35,221 bases of DNA, taken from the NCBI GenBank assembly GCA_021796275.1, contig JAJYOI010000030.1, forward strand, positions 1 through 35,221. Reading direction: 5' to 3'. Both the position numbers and the translations under genes were made by a program. Positions within the stretch are counted from its first letter, which is position 1, and each line of letters starts with the position of its first letter. The notes under the pieces were generated by a model, which searched no databases, was not told the origin of the DNA, and was given only the letters and a program-made list of their open reading frames with translations. This DNA is from Bacteroidota bacterium. Its GTDB lineage: Bacteria; Bacteroidota; Ignavibacteria; UBA10030; UBA8401. Positions 8,313 to 16,934 of the stretch are shown here, piece after piece.

Positions 8313-9200
8313 ATGAAAACGGATACAATAGCATTTACAGTAAAAGAGCAACTTGAGTTATACAAAGTTGAAAAAAACTTTGAAAAAGTTGTTTGTACTC
8401 CTTTCTTAAAATGGCCTGGGGGAAAAAGACAATTACTTCGGGAACTCCTCAAGCACTTACCCAAAGGATACAATAGATTTTTTGAACCATTTGTTGGCGG
8501 CGGTGCATTATTTTTTCGAGTTAAGCCAGAGTACGGATACATCTCAGATATAAACCCTGATTTGATAAATTTGTACGAAGTTGTTCAAAACAATGTTGAA
8601 GGACTTATTATAAGTTTGGAACAACATAAAAACACTGAAAAATATTTTTATGAACTGAGAAACGCGGACCGAAGAGAAGATTACAAATATTGGAGCAAGG
8701 TAGAGAAGGCAAGCAGATTGCTCTACTTGAACAAGACTTGCTTCAACGGATTGTATAGAATGAACTCTGACGGACATTTCAACGTACCATTTGGTTTCTA
8801 TAAAAATCCAAATATTATAGACGAACAAAATTTGATGGCTTGTAGCACTCTGCTAAAGAAAACGGAAATCTCACTGGCATCATTTGAGGCAGTGAAGAAA
8901 AAGGCGCGCAAAGGTGACCTTGTCTATTTTGATCCGCCTTATGTTCCGCTGAATAAAACATCCTCGTTCACTAAGTATTACAAAGATGACTTTGACCTTG
9001 ATGCTCAATTCGCTTTACGAGAACTTTGCGACAGTCTATCAAGTAAAGGTGTTTTGTTTATGTTGTCAAACTCATACACCGAAACGGTAAAAGATTTATA
9101 TAAGAACTACAATGTAAAAATTGTTAAAGCAAACCGAGCTATCAATTGCAAGGGCGATGGTCGTGGTAAAATCAACGAACTCATCATTACGAATTACTAA
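8313..9200 (+). CDS. Dam-type N6-adenine DNA methyltransferase (D12 class)
   Basis: Transfers a methyl group from S-adenosylmethionine to adenine N6, probably within GATC (inferred from similarity to Dam/DpnM). 295 residues. Visible motifs: N-terminal PFLKWPGGKR, AdoMet motif FEPFVGGGALFF (57-68), the Dam-type recognition segment LYLNKTCFNGLYRMNSDG followed by HFNVPFG (about 138-161), and catalytic DPPY at 207-210. A TTG at 8304 lies inside the promoter -10 box, so ATG 8313 is preferred. The nuclease-like gene follows after 5 bases in the same direction. By eye the pair is clearly more AT-rich than its neighbours, suggesting horizontal acquisition. Confidence 0.93.
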   Translation: MKTDTIAFTVKEQLELYKVEKNFEKVVCTPFLKWPGGKRQLLRELLKHLPKGYNRFFEPFVGGGALFFRVKPEYGYISDINPDLINLYEVVQNNVEGLIISLEQHKNTEKYFYELRNADRREDYKYWSKVEKASRLLYLNKTCFNGLYRMNSDGHFNVPFGFYKNPNIIDEQNLMACSTLLKKTEISLASFEAVKKKARKGDLVYFDPPYVPLNKTSSFTKYYKDDFDLDAQFALRELCDSLSSKGVLFMLSNSYTETVKDLYKNYNVKIVKANRAINCKGDGRGKINELIITNY

Positions 9201-9205
9201 TCTCT

Positions 9206-9706
9206 ATGGCAAAGAAAGTAACGAAGCCCCAACGCACGACCTCATCCGGTAATCTCCTTGAACAAACAGTGAAAACAGTTTGTAAGCAAAAGGGATTTAA
9301 AATTGTTAGCTACACCGAATGGGAGAAGAAAGCGGACAAATATGTCAAAGAACTTCTACTTACTAACGTGCCGTATAAAACAATCTATAAACACCAAGGG
9401 AAAACCGAGTTCTTATTAAAATCGGCTCGGTTTAACTTAGAAATCCGCATCGAATGTAAATGGCAACAAGTCGCTGGTTCTGTTGACGAAAAGCTTCCAT
9501 ACCTATATTTGAATAGTCTTGAAGCAATGCCAGAAAACCACATCGTTGTTGTCATTGACGGAAAAGGTTGGAAGGCCGGCGCAATCCCTTGGTTGAAAGA
9601 AACTGCCGCCAACAGAAAATACACAACCTCTGAAACTGCAAAGAAGAAAATTGAAATTTTGAGTCTTGCCGAATTTATGACTTGGGCAAATACCACTTTT
9701 AAATGA
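9206..9706 (+). CDS. PD-(D/E)XK superfamily nuclease, probable restriction partner
   Basis: 166-residue protein directly behind the Dam-like methyltransferase, so it probably cuts DNA lacking that methylation. It shows the restriction-nuclease fold pattern: helix SGNLLEQTVKTVCKQKGF with E19, then EFLL (E68-E69 region) and the strand EIRIECKWQQVAG containing E-x-K at about 83-85, followed by DEKLPYLYLNSLEA. These match the general PD-(D/E)XK core (acidic residue, then E-x-K). It is much shorter than the classical DpnII/MboI GATC endonucleases and does not resemble them, so the cleavage site and even a restriction role are inferred from context. No HNH or GIY-YIG motif. AT-rich like its partner. 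Confidence 0.7.
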   Translation: MAKKVTKPQRTTSSGNLLEQTVKTVCKQKGFKIVSYTEWEKKADKYVKELLLTNVPYKTIYKHQGKTEFLLKSARFNLEIRIECKWQQVAGSVDEKLPYLYLNSLEAMPENHIVVVIDGKGWKAGAIPWLKETAANRKYTTSETAKKKIEILSLAEFMTWANTTFK

Positions 9707-10151
9707 TCTTCACTTTCCGATTGTACAATTCTCCGTGCCGACATTTCGCCTAACAGTGAATATCCTTATTTCGCTTTTCCAGCAATCCCGGTATTAAAGA
9801 CAAACTAAATGCTCGTTTTTGTTTTCTCCTCTGCACCAAAGTAAATAAACTGCCCGCGAAGGTCAAGCAATGTGGATTTGAGTGTTTACTCTTTCTTTGT
9901 TGGGAGAGGAACAGCGCAAGGAAAAGAAAAAATAGAAAAATAGGCAGGAAAATATCACTTGCAACACGATAATCCAATTTCCCAGTCGGATAATCGCATT
10001 TCCAGCTCGGCTAATCCTATTTCCCGGTCGGCTGGACCAATTTCCAACACGGCAAATCCTATTTCCAAAACGGATAATTGTTTCCCTTAACCGGAAAATC
10101 AGATTTTCGGGAAGTCTTGACGAATGGATTAAACGGAAAGCTTGGTCAAAT
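9707..10151. other. Gene-free spacer after the methyltransferase/nuclease pair
   Basis: 445 bases without a supported gene. A 75-codon minus-strand frame at 9750-9977 has no recognisable signal or ribosome site and is treated as chance. The right half holds the 21-bp tandem repeat listed separately. No clear terminator follows the nuclease gene. Confidence 0.6.
9971..10095. repeat. Degenerate 21-bp tandem repeat, about five to six copies
   Basis: Five consecutive units of exactly 21 bases start at 9971, 9992, 10013, 10034 and 10055, with a shorter sixth from 10076. Each unit typically opens AATCC, carries ATTTCC at positions 7-12 and ends CGG plus a two-base tail. The spacing is strictly kept although the variable positions differ freely (CAGT, CAGCT, CGGT, AACA, AAAA before CGG). 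There is no open frame preserved through it. The constant period with diverged sequence suggests old duplication or selection for spacing, for example helical phasing at two turns. Confidence 0.85.
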
Positions 10152-10664
10152 TTAATTGGCCCCTTTTTCTTTTAAGTAATCTTCAAACTTTGTATTGAGG
10201 TACCGGTTTTCGGCAATGTAGGAAAGAATGTTCGAAAATCTTCCGGCATCAACATAACCGGGAAGTGAAGTGATCGGGTTGCCGTCTTCTTTAAGAAAAA
10301 TTGTTGTCGGGTAGCCGTTCACGCCGAATGCCTGCGCCAATTTTGCAGCCGTATACGATTGTCCTTTATAGTGCACCGATTCGTCGCTTTCGGCATTCAG
10401 CCGGATTGTGACAAAATTCTTTTTGAGATAATCGGCAACGGAAGCGTCGGAATAGACATCCGAATCCATTTTTTTGCACCATGTGCACCAATCGGTGTAC
10501 ACGTCAATCAGCACTTTTTTATTTTCGTTGCGTGCCTGCTGCATACCGGAATCGAATGAATTCCACTTTACTTCTTTCGATTCGCGCATGACGGTCACAC
10601 CGTACAGCACCACAGCAATGGCGGCAGCGCTGAGCAGAATTGCGAGATGTTTTATTTTAATCAT
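10152..10664 (-). CDS. Membrane-anchored thioredoxin-like protein
   Basis: 170-residue thiol-disulphide protein held in the inner membrane or exported by an N-terminal hydrophobic segment (residues 5-25), acting in the periplasm. The active site is DWCTWCKK (C60, C63), and the cis-proline loop is GYPTTIFL. The WCxWC context and length match the thioredoxin_7/DUF255-like group of single-domain periplasmic reductases. The start is supported by AGGAGC shortly upstream of the ATG. It lies 73 bases downstream of a GT4 gene in the same direction and could be co-transcribed with the glycan genes. No specific partner such as a DsbD or ScsB homologue is visible in the window. Confidence 0.85.
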   Translation of the reverse strand: MIKIKHLAILLSAAAIAVVLYGVTVMRESKEVKWNSFDSGMQQARNENKKVLIDVYTDWCTWCKKMDSDVYSDASVADYLKKNFVTIRLNAESDESVHYKGQSYTAAKLAQAFGVNGYPTTIFLKEDGNPITSLPGYVDAGRFSNILSYIAENRYLNTKFEDYLKEKGAN

Positions 10665-10737
10665 AGGATGCTCCTAAAATTCGCGTTACAATAATCTTTT
10701 GAGACTGCTTCTTTGTCTCTTTAACATTAGATGCAGG

Positions 10738-11841
10738 CTACACCGTTCCGGATTCAGCAAGTCCGCCGAAGGCGGATTCAAATTCATCAATCATCCGTTC
10801 GCGCGTGAATTTCTCCTCAACGATCTGCCTTCCGCGCATGCCCATTGCTGCCGATTTTAAAGAATCGGAAAGGAGGAAACCAATCGCCCGTGCCAGCGCA
10901 TCGGAGTTTTTCGGCGGCACAAGAATCCCCGATTTGTCGTGTTCAACAATTTCAGGAATGCTGCTTGTCGCCGTTGCCACAGTCGGAAGCTTCGCCGCCA
11001 TCGCTTCGACGAGCACGTATCCGAATCCTTCCCACAATGAAGGAAGAACAAGCATTGAGCTTTGAAGAAGAATATTTGGAACGTCGCTGCGGAATCCAGT
11101 CAACACAATATTTTTTTGCAAATTATGTTTGGAAATGAATTGTTGTATTTCATTTTCCATTTTCCCTTTTCCAACAATGAAAAGCATTGCTTCAGGAAAT
11201 TCTGTATGCACCGAATGCCATGCTTCGAGAAGATAATGCAATCCTTTTCGTTCATCCAATTGTCCGACAAACGTGACAAGCGGAGCAGAGGAGGGCAAAT
11301 GGAATTCATTTCTGATGTCGTTCGTTGTTCCATTGTTGTAACGCGAAAGCTCGATTCCCTTGTAAATAATTTTTGTGCGTTTTGCATCGAGCCACGGCGC
11401 GCTGGCAAGAATAGTTTGCTGTGTCGCTTTTGAATTGACAACAATTTTTGTTGCAAGCACATTGTAAGCGAAACGGTAGCGGAGGGTGTTCTTCAACGGA
11501 TAATCTATTTCACGGCTTGGAACTATTCCGCGAACGCCGGCGAGCTTCGCGGCAATTCCGCCGAAGCGCAAATCTTTATCCATGTTCGTGCAAATGACAT
11601 CAACTTTTTTTTCTTTCATAATGCGTCGGGCATTCCAGATAACGAACGGATCGAAATCGCCGCCGATGCGGATGGTATGAACATCGAATCCCTGCGTCGA
11701 TGCATTCTGAGCAAGCTCAGTCTTTGACCTGCAAATCAGAGAAACAAAATGTCCCCGTTCTTTCAATCCCGACATAATGTCCAGCAGCCAGACTTCGCCG
11801 CCTCCCCACATTTGGATTGAGCTGATAAAGAGAATGTTCAT
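10738..11841 (-). CDS. GT4-family glycosyltransferase
   Basis: 367-residue GT-B enzyme using a nucleotide sugar, probably extending a surface polysaccharide or its lipid-linked unit at the cytoplasmic membrane face. N-terminal MNILFISSIQMWGGGEVWLL has the Gly-rich acceptor-side loop; the C-terminal domain has TFVGQLDERKGLHYLLEAW and the E-x7-E signature in PSLWEGFGYVLVEAMAAKLP, followed by SSIPEIVEHDKSGILVPP. All expected parts are present and the length is typical. It is separated from the upstream GT4 gene by 81 bases that contain a strong hairpin repeat, so it may be transcribed with the polysaccharide operon but at a reduced level. Donor sugar unknown. Confidence 0.92.
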   Translation of the reverse strand: MNILFISSIQMWGGGEVWLLDIMSGLKERGHFVSLICRSKTELAQNASTQGFDVHTIRIGGDFDPFVIWNARRIMKEKKVDVICTNMDKDLRFGGIAAKLAGVRGIVPSREIDYPLKNTLRYRFAYNVLATKIVVNSKATQQTILASAPWLDAKRTKIIYKGIELSRYNNGTTNDIRNEFHLPSSAPLVTFVGQLDERKGLHYLLEAWHSVHTEFPEAMLFIVGKGKMENEIQQFISKHNLQKNIVLTGFRSDVPNILLQSSMLVLPSLWEGFGYVLVEAMAAKLPTVATATSSIPEIVEHDKSGILVPPKNSDALARAIGFLLSDSLKSAAMGMRGRQIVEEKFTRERMIDEFESAFGGLAESGTV

Positions 11842-11850
11842 TTTTTACTC

Positions 11851-11916
11851 ATCCAAGAAGGACACGAAGAGGCACAAAGAAAATATTTTTGGTGGAAGTT
11901 CGTGTCCTTCGTGGAT
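11851..11916. repeat. CACGAAGGACACGAA-type hairpin repeat
   Basis: ATCCAAGAAGGACACGAA (11851-11868) pairs with TTCGTGTCCTTCGTGGAT (11899-11916) at 17 of 18 positions, leaving a 30-base loop. It fills nearly all of the gap between two co-directional GT4 genes. There is no T-run after the stem, so intrinsic termination is not supported; it could act as an mRNA stability or processing element or simply be a repeat. Confidence 0.75.
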
Positions 11917-11922
11917 CAATTT

Positions 11923-12960
11923 CTAACTGTGTTCCAACACCGATTTATACACTTCAAGCGTTTTCTGCGCAACATGTTTCCAGAGATAATTCGATTTGAT
12001 ATGCTGTTGGAGCCGCTTGTCTTTTGGTCTTTTCAGCGCGGTGAGAATTCCATTTCGAATTGAGTCTATCGAATTTGGTTCGACATATTCTGCCATGTCC
12101 TTAAAATACTCTTTTGTTCCCCCATGCGGTGTAATAACAATCTTTGCTCCTGCAAGTCCTGCTTCAAGCGCGGCGATGCCGGGAGTTTCGTACAACGATG
12201 GAAGAGCAAACACATCGCACGCTGCGTACGCTGAGGCGAGAAGTTTTGAATCATTGAGCAGTCCATCAATCAGAAGAATATTTTTATTTTTTGCCGCTTC
12301 ACGTACACATTCTTCTCCATCACGGCTCTTAGAAATCTTTCCAATGATCACCGCCGAGTGGTCAATTGATTTCAACGCGCGGATAAGACCGAGAACATTT
12401 TTACGTGCCGGACCGATATGTCCGACATTTAAAATAAAATCTTTCACTCCATATTTCTTTATAAAGAGGGACGGATTCCCCGACTGAAATCGTGATTCAA
12501 CTCCGTTCGGAACAACGCTGATTTTTTTCTCATCAATGCCAAGCCCATGAACAACGAGTTCGGCTTCTTCATGTGTATTTGGAAGAACCGCTTTTGACCA
12601 GTTGCAAATGTGCCGCGTGATGTTGTAATCGGAATAAATGCCGGCGCGGAATTTATTCAAAAATGAATTTACTGCAATCGCCGCGCGGATTGTTCGTGAA
12701 GAATGCTGCGTGAAGAAAATCGGAGAGACGATGAACGGAATGCCGGCAAGATGAAGATTTCGTGCAAAGTGAAATGTTCCGATGTTGGCAGAAAACAAAT
12801 GAACGAGATCGCAGTCAGATTTTGAAAACGGTTCCCACGGATCAAACAACGCGACGTTGACTCCAAGTTTTTCCAGCTCTTTTTTTGTCTGAAGAATCTG
12901 CACCAACGGTCCGCCGTGATTCATTCCAACCGCTTCGAAGCAAGTCATGACAATTTTCAT
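11923..12960 (-). CDS. GT4-family glycosyltransferase
   Basis: 345-residue retaining GT-B glycosyltransferase in a surface-polysaccharide operon. N-terminus MKIVMTCFEAVGMNHGGPLVQI contains the Gly-Gly acceptor loop. The donor domain has VVPNGVESRF, ILNVGHIGPARKNVLGLI and PSLYETPGIAALEAGLAGAK, in which the E-x7-E pair is conserved (YETPGIAALEAG), then ITPHGGTKEYF. Its ATG overlaps the stop of the upstream deacetylase-like gene by four bases (ATGA at 12957-12960), with AGAGGA as ribosome site, so the two are translationally coupled. Sugar and linkage unknown. Confidence 0.92.
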   Translation of the reverse strand: MKIVMTCFEAVGMNHGGPLVQILQTKKELEKLGVNVALFDPWEPFSKSDCDLVHLFSANIGTFHFARNLHLAGIPFIVSPIFFTQHSSRTIRAAIAVNSFLNKFRAGIYSDYNITRHICNWSKAVLPNTHEEAELVVHGLGIDEKKISVVPNGVESRFQSGNPSLFIKKYGVKDFILNVGHIGPARKNVLGLIRALKSIDHSAVIIGKISKSRDGEECVREAAKNKNILLIDGLLNDSKLLASAYAACDVFALPSLYETPGIAALEAGLAGAKIVITPHGGTKEYFKDMAEYVEPNSIDSIRNGILTALKRPKDKRLQQHIKSNYLWKHVAQKTLEVYKSVLEHS

Positions 12961-14516
12961 TGTGTCCTCTTATACCATTCTTCAAGCGCGTTAATTATTG
13001 GATGACGAAAATCAAACCTTCGTGTCCGGCTGATGTCTGTCGGCGGAGTATACTGCATCGTCCATCGCTGTTTATGCAATTTGGAAATTTGGATGATATT
13101 TTCAGCCGGTATAATCGTTTCTTGCTGGTTCGGGAAAAGAATCCGCCATCGCACGTCGTTTTCATTAGTTGGAGGAGAAAATGTGATTCTATCTTTTTCA
13201 TGATTGTAATTAATTGTCGAAGAGTGCGCGAGTCGTTTTTTCCACCACGCGGCATAACCGGAATATGAAATGTTTCGGATCCCGCGTTCCTTCAGAAGTT
13301 GAAACGCAAATTCAATCACATCATTATAATGATGCGCCGGATGGTGATAGAGATTGATAATTTCGCGCTCTGCGATTTTCTTTTCAATCACCGCTTGAAA
13401 ATACGATTTCATTTCATCGCGGGAATATGATGCGCGCCGAAGACCGCCCGGACAGATGGGGTGAATCGGAATTTGCAACACGCTAGACGGCGTTCCTTCA
13501 ACAAGCGGAAAAAGCGGGAAGTCATCGTAGTCGTAACTAAATTCTGACGAAAATGTTATTCCCATCTCGCTGAATGTTTTAGCAATTGCTTCATTCCAAG
13601 TGCCGTACGGCGCGGCAGCGCCCGATGCTGAGAGTCCGGCTCCGTGAAAAAGCATCTGCGCAATTGCAAAGTTGCGGAGGTTTTTTTCGCGTGAGCGATA
13701 CGTGCGATGATCATAGCAATGAATTCCGACCTCTTGATTTCCGAAATTCTGAAAATCTGATAACCATGTTTGATGACTTTTCGTGTCGAGAAACCACATT
13801 GCTGCAACATCATACCGCTTGCACACATCATGAAGCGACATAACTTCTTCGCGGTTTCCTTTATCGGAATCCACGCGAAATGTGAACATCGTTTGTGCAT
13901 CCTCCGGTAAAAACCATTTGTGTGCGAACGGCAAATTTCTTTTGTGGTGAAGAAACGCGAGTAAATCCATGAATAATCTTCGCAGCGTTCCTTTCGAAGT
14001 TCGTGCGACAACTTCTGAGGGAAGCCGTTCTTTCGTAAAATAGAAATTTTTCCTGCACGAACGTGTGTCGCTTACTGCTTTGCTAAAATCAATAGGCATG
14101 GCAAGGAAGAATCCTTTGCCGACGTTGCCTGACGAATACATCTCGGTCGTTTCAGTTGAACTATCGTTTGGAAAATTTTTCTCTTTGAATCCGGGCGCGT
14201 ACACATCAACCATATCGTGCGGAGAAAATTGAATGAAAATGTCCGGATGCAATGTCGTGTAAGATTTTTTTTGTCTTGAAGAATGAAGGAGTGATGAACC
14301 GCTGCCGTTAATGAAAAGAAGCGCCCCGCCGTTTTCGATGTATGACAAAAGAACACTGCGCTGCGATGATGTTGGCTCGCCGTTCACAATGACAGCAGAA
14401 TAATTTTCGGGAAGTATCTTGCGCTCTTCTGTAAGAAGCTCCCACGAAACGCCGATCTGTTGGAAAAGCACAAACCAGCCGTGATCAGAATTCAGAATTC
14501 CTACTGTCAGTCTCAC
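12957..14516 (-). CDS. Two-domain polysaccharide deacetylase-like protein
   Basis: 519-residue protein with an N-terminal alpha/beta domain (about 1-190; TVGILNSDHGWFVLFQQIGV, SYIENGGALLFINGSG) that looks like a glutamine-amidotransferase/ThuA-like fold without recognisable catalytic residues, followed by a divergent NodB/CE4-type barrel. In the barrel FTFRVDSDKG gives D216 and D218, GIHCYDHRTY gives an H-x3-H pair (H266, H270), APYGTWNEA is the substrate-loop equivalent and NLYHHPAHH a C-terminal His motif. The start is GTG 14516, which forms a 4-base GTGA overlap with the upstream flippase stop; an earlier ATG (14585) would overlap far into that gene. No signal peptide, so it may act in the cytoplasm, or at the membrane after export by another route. 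Probably modifies the operon's glycan; hydrolase activity is inferred. Confidence 0.8.
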   Translation of the reverse strand: MRLTVGILNSDHGWFVLFQQIGVSWELLTEERKILPENYSAVIVNGEPTSSQRSVLLSYIENGGALLFINGSGSSLLHSSRQKKSYTTLHPDIFIQFSPHDMVDVYAPGFKEKNFPNDSSTETTEMYSSGNVGKGFFLAMPIDFSKAVSDTRSCRKNFYFTKERLPSEVVARTSKGTLRRLFMDLLAFLHHKRNLPFAHKWFLPEDAQTMFTFRVDSDKGNREEVMSLHDVCKRYDVAAMWFLDTKSHQTWLSDFQNFGNQEVGIHCYDHRTYRSREKNLRNFAIAQMLFHGAGLSASGAAAPYGTWNEAIAKTFSEMGITFSSEFSYDYDDFPLFPLVEGTPSSVLQIPIHPICPGGLRRASYSRDEMKSYFQAVIEKKIAEREIINLYHHPAHHYNDVIEFAFQLLKERGIRNISYSGYAAWWKKRLAHSSTINYNHEKDRITFSPPTNENDVRWRILFPNQQETIIPAENIIQISKLHKQRWTMQYTPPTDISRTRRFDFRHPIINALEEWYKRTQ

Positions 14517-15925
14517 ACTAACCGTTCTCTCAAAAACATCAGATCGCTTTTTGTCAGCTCTTTCAGCATGATAAGGCACACACAATAGAGTGCAACGCCA
14601 ACGGGAATTGCCGCCATTGCATAATTCCGGAGAGCAAAGACCGCAGCAACCATCACTAATGATGAAGCAAGCGTTGTGAAAACAAAGGAATAATTTTTTA
14701 GCGGAACGATTTTTTTCATTGCATTGAACATTGCCGTCATCATCACGCCTTCACCAAGCGCCATTATTGCAGCGGCGCCAATTGCATTCCACCATGCAGT
14801 TGCAGCAACTAACCCTGCTAGGAGAATCAATGAAATGCTTATTGTTATTGCCGAGTACCGTTTTTCTTTACCGCCGGCAATAAGAACGTACGCAAAAATA
14901 CTGTTAAGTATAGTGAAGAGAAAATAAAAAATTAAAATTTGAAAAAGAACGACAGCATCACTATAACTTTTGCTGAAGATAAAGTTGACAATCGGCTGCG
15001 CAAGAACGACACCGCCTGCACATAACGGCACGGCGGCTATCAACGTATATCTCACTGCGCGATGTACGTGTACCGGAACATTTTCCGGCGCGAGGCTGAA
15101 ATTCCGTGCGATGAGCGGATAAAAAAGAAAGTAAATTGCACGGTCAATTGCGAGGAGGAAGAAAACGATTTTTGAAGCGGCACTGTAATTTCCGATTTCT
15201 GTTGTCGTAGAAAAAATTCCAAGGAGGAAAACCGGAAGATTCAAAACGATCTGCGCAAGAATTCCTGCTGAACCGATGGGCAGCGCTTGCTTCAGTAGAG
15301 AGCGCCAGGAAATCGAACCAATACTTGAATTGGAAACAGCATCGGGAGTGTCAGGAAATTTTTTCATCGAAATAAAAAGTGCCGTTGCATTTACCAGTGA
15401 GCTTGCGAAAAAAGAAACAGGAACAATAAACAATGCCAGCGTTGAACGCGCAAATACTAAAATACCGATCGTGAAAACGGCGGTTGCAAGAAAACGATTT
15501 ATTCCTATCACATCAATTCGTTCTTTGCCTTGAAAAAACCATTCGATCTGAAAAGCAAACGGAAGAATGGATAACGCGTACAACATCACAACAAAACGCA
15601 GCTCGCTTTCATGAATGAAGAAGAATGATGCGCTTACCGTTGCTATGCATAATACAACCGCCAAAACGAATCTTACCGTGGTGATTTTTCTAACAAGAAA
15701 CGTCGCATCGCCGATTTTTTGGGAAATGAGCCTCGTCCCGACAATGTGAATGCCGGGGCTCGCAAACAAGATCATGAAAGAAAGAATTGCCATTCCATAG
15801 TTGATTGTTCCGAAACCGTCCACGCCAAAGACGCGCGCAATGTATGCGGACGCAACAAATCCCAGCAAACGATTTCCAAAATCATAACCGAACAGCGAAA
15901 GAATATTTTTGGAATGAGTTTTCAT
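14513..15925 (-). CDS. Wzx-type polysaccharide flippase (MATE/MOP superfamily)
   Basis: 470-residue polytopic inner-membrane protein with about 12-14 hydrophobic helices, starting with NILSLFGYDFGNRLLGFVAS and the typical YIARVFGVDGFGTINYGMAI segment of O-antigen/polysaccharide exporters. It would move a lipid-linked glycan repeat across the inner membrane. Length and hydrophobic pattern match Wzx. Its ATG overlaps the stop of the upstream GT4 gene by four bases (ATGA, 15922-15925), and its own stop overlaps the GTG of the deacetylase-like gene, indicating a tightly coupled operon. No Wzy polymerase or Wzz chain-length regulator is seen in the window. Confidence 0.92.
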   Translation of the reverse strand: MKTHSKNILSLFGYDFGNRLLGFVASAYIARVFGVDGFGTINYGMAILSFMILFASPGIHIVGTRLISQKIGDATFLVRKITTVRFVLAVVLCIATVSASFFFIHESELRFVVMLYALSILPFAFQIEWFFQGKERIDVIGINRFLATAVFTIGILVFARSTLALFIVPVSFFASSLVNATALFISMKKFPDTPDAVSNSSIGSISWRSLLKQALPIGSAGILAQIVLNLPVFLLGIFSTTTEIGNYSAASKIVFFLLAIDRAIYFLFYPLIARNFSLAPENVPVHVHRAVRYTLIAAVPLCAGGVVLAQPIVNFIFSKSYSDAVVLFQILIFYFLFTILNSIFAYVLIAGGKEKRYSAITISISLILLAGLVAATAWWNAIGAAAIMALGEGVMMTAMFNAMKKIVPLKNYSFVFTTLASSLVMVAAVFALRNYAMAAIPVGVALYCVCLIMLKELTKSDLMFLRERLV

Positions 15926-16905
15926 CCACAGAGCCCGTTGATAAGTTCTTTCAATCGCCGCTCGCGCTGTTCAAGGCTGAAGCGCTCTATGATTTGGTTG
16001 CGGGCTTCCTTTGATTTCTCCGCGTGATTGTTCATTGCTTGTTGAATTGCCGTTGCAGTCTGTTCCATGTCGTTGCCGTTGACAAGAAATCCTGCATTGC
16101 CGATTGCCGTCGGAATGCCGCCTGTTTTTGTGCCGACCGGAACACATTCGCACAGCATTGCTTCGCACAATGAATTTGGCAAGCCTTCTCTGCGTGAAAA
16201 CTGGCAATACACTTTTGCTCGCCGGTAAAAGTGCAAAAGTTCGTTCTGAGAAGTGAACCCATGCAGTTCGACATTGTGCGGCAGCTTCAGATGTTGCTGA
16301 ACATGTTCCGAAATACCAACGGCGACAAATCTGAATTCAGGCAAGCATTGTGCTGCTTGAATGAATTGGTCAATTCCTTTGAGCTTGATGCGCTGTTCAT
16401 CAGGACAATTCGCAACGGTAAGCACGAGATTTTCTTTTTCCCCGTCAGGCTTCCAGCGCTCAGAATCATATCCTGTCGGAATTATGGAAATATTTTCCCC
16501 GCCGTAGTGTGCTAATTCTATTGCATCGCGTTTCAGCGAATCATCCACAGCAATCACCTTGGTTGCACGCGGGAGAGCATAACGCAAGAGCGCAGATTTC
16601 CATTTGCTGTTCCAGATTCCGTAACGAAGTTCTGGAATACGAGCGGCATCTCCACCGCCGAGAACAATGATAGATTTTTTCCTGAGTATTTTTGTCAATA
16701 GAATTAACAGCGACGAATAAACAGAGGCAAACCAGGAAAATGTAATGTCGGCTTTCAAAACTTGAGGAAAGAATTTCAGCGGTGCTGACCAACCGCGTGC
16801 GGTGCTTCGGTGAATGGAGAAATGTCGCTGAAGAATTTCAACATCTTCAGTGATGAATGGCGTGATGAATGTTGACGTGAACAGTATGTGTATGCGCCGT
16901 TTCAC
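15922..16905 (-). CDS. GT4-family glycosyltransferase
   Basis: 327-residue GT-B enzyme, slightly short for the family because the N-terminal domain is compact. N-terminus MKRRIHILFTSTFITPFITE; donor-binding domain SIIPTGYDSERWKPDG, LTVANCPDEQRIKLKGIDQF, and SRREGLPNSLCEAMLCECVP with the E-x7-E pair (EGLPNSLCE), then VGTKTGGIPTAIGNAGFLV. Several cysteines are present in the C-terminal domain. First gene of the glycan-assembly block: it follows a PorV-like gene after 29 bases and overlaps the flippase by 4 bases. Its product probably adds a sugar to the undecaprenyl-linked unit moved by that flippase. Confidence 0.9.
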   Translation of the reverse strand: MKRRIHILFTSTFITPFITEDVEILQRHFSIHRSTARGWSAPLKFFPQVLKADITFSWFASVYSSLLILLTKILRKKSIIVLGGGDAARIPELRYGIWNSKWKSALLRYALPRATKVIAVDDSLKRDAIELAHYGGENISIIPTGYDSERWKPDGEKENLVLTVANCPDEQRIKLKGIDQFIQAAQCLPEFRFVAVGISEHVQQHLKLPHNVELHGFTSQNELLHFYRRAKVYCQFSRREGLPNSLCEAMLCECVPVGTKTGGIPTAIGNAGFLVNGNDMEQTATAIQQAMNNHAEKSKEARNQIIERFSLEQRERRLKELINGLCG

Positions 16906-16934
16906 CTGAAATTTACATTCGAAGGCGAAAGAAA

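Noticed and set aside
9747-9760. GCCTAAC resembling an integron attC core
   Set aside because: No complementary GTTAGGC partner or attC fold, and no integrase in the window.
9750-9977. 75-codon minus-strand frame after the nuclease gene
   Set aside because: Hydrophobic start followed by unlikely sequence, no ribosome site, and its start runs into the tandem repeat.
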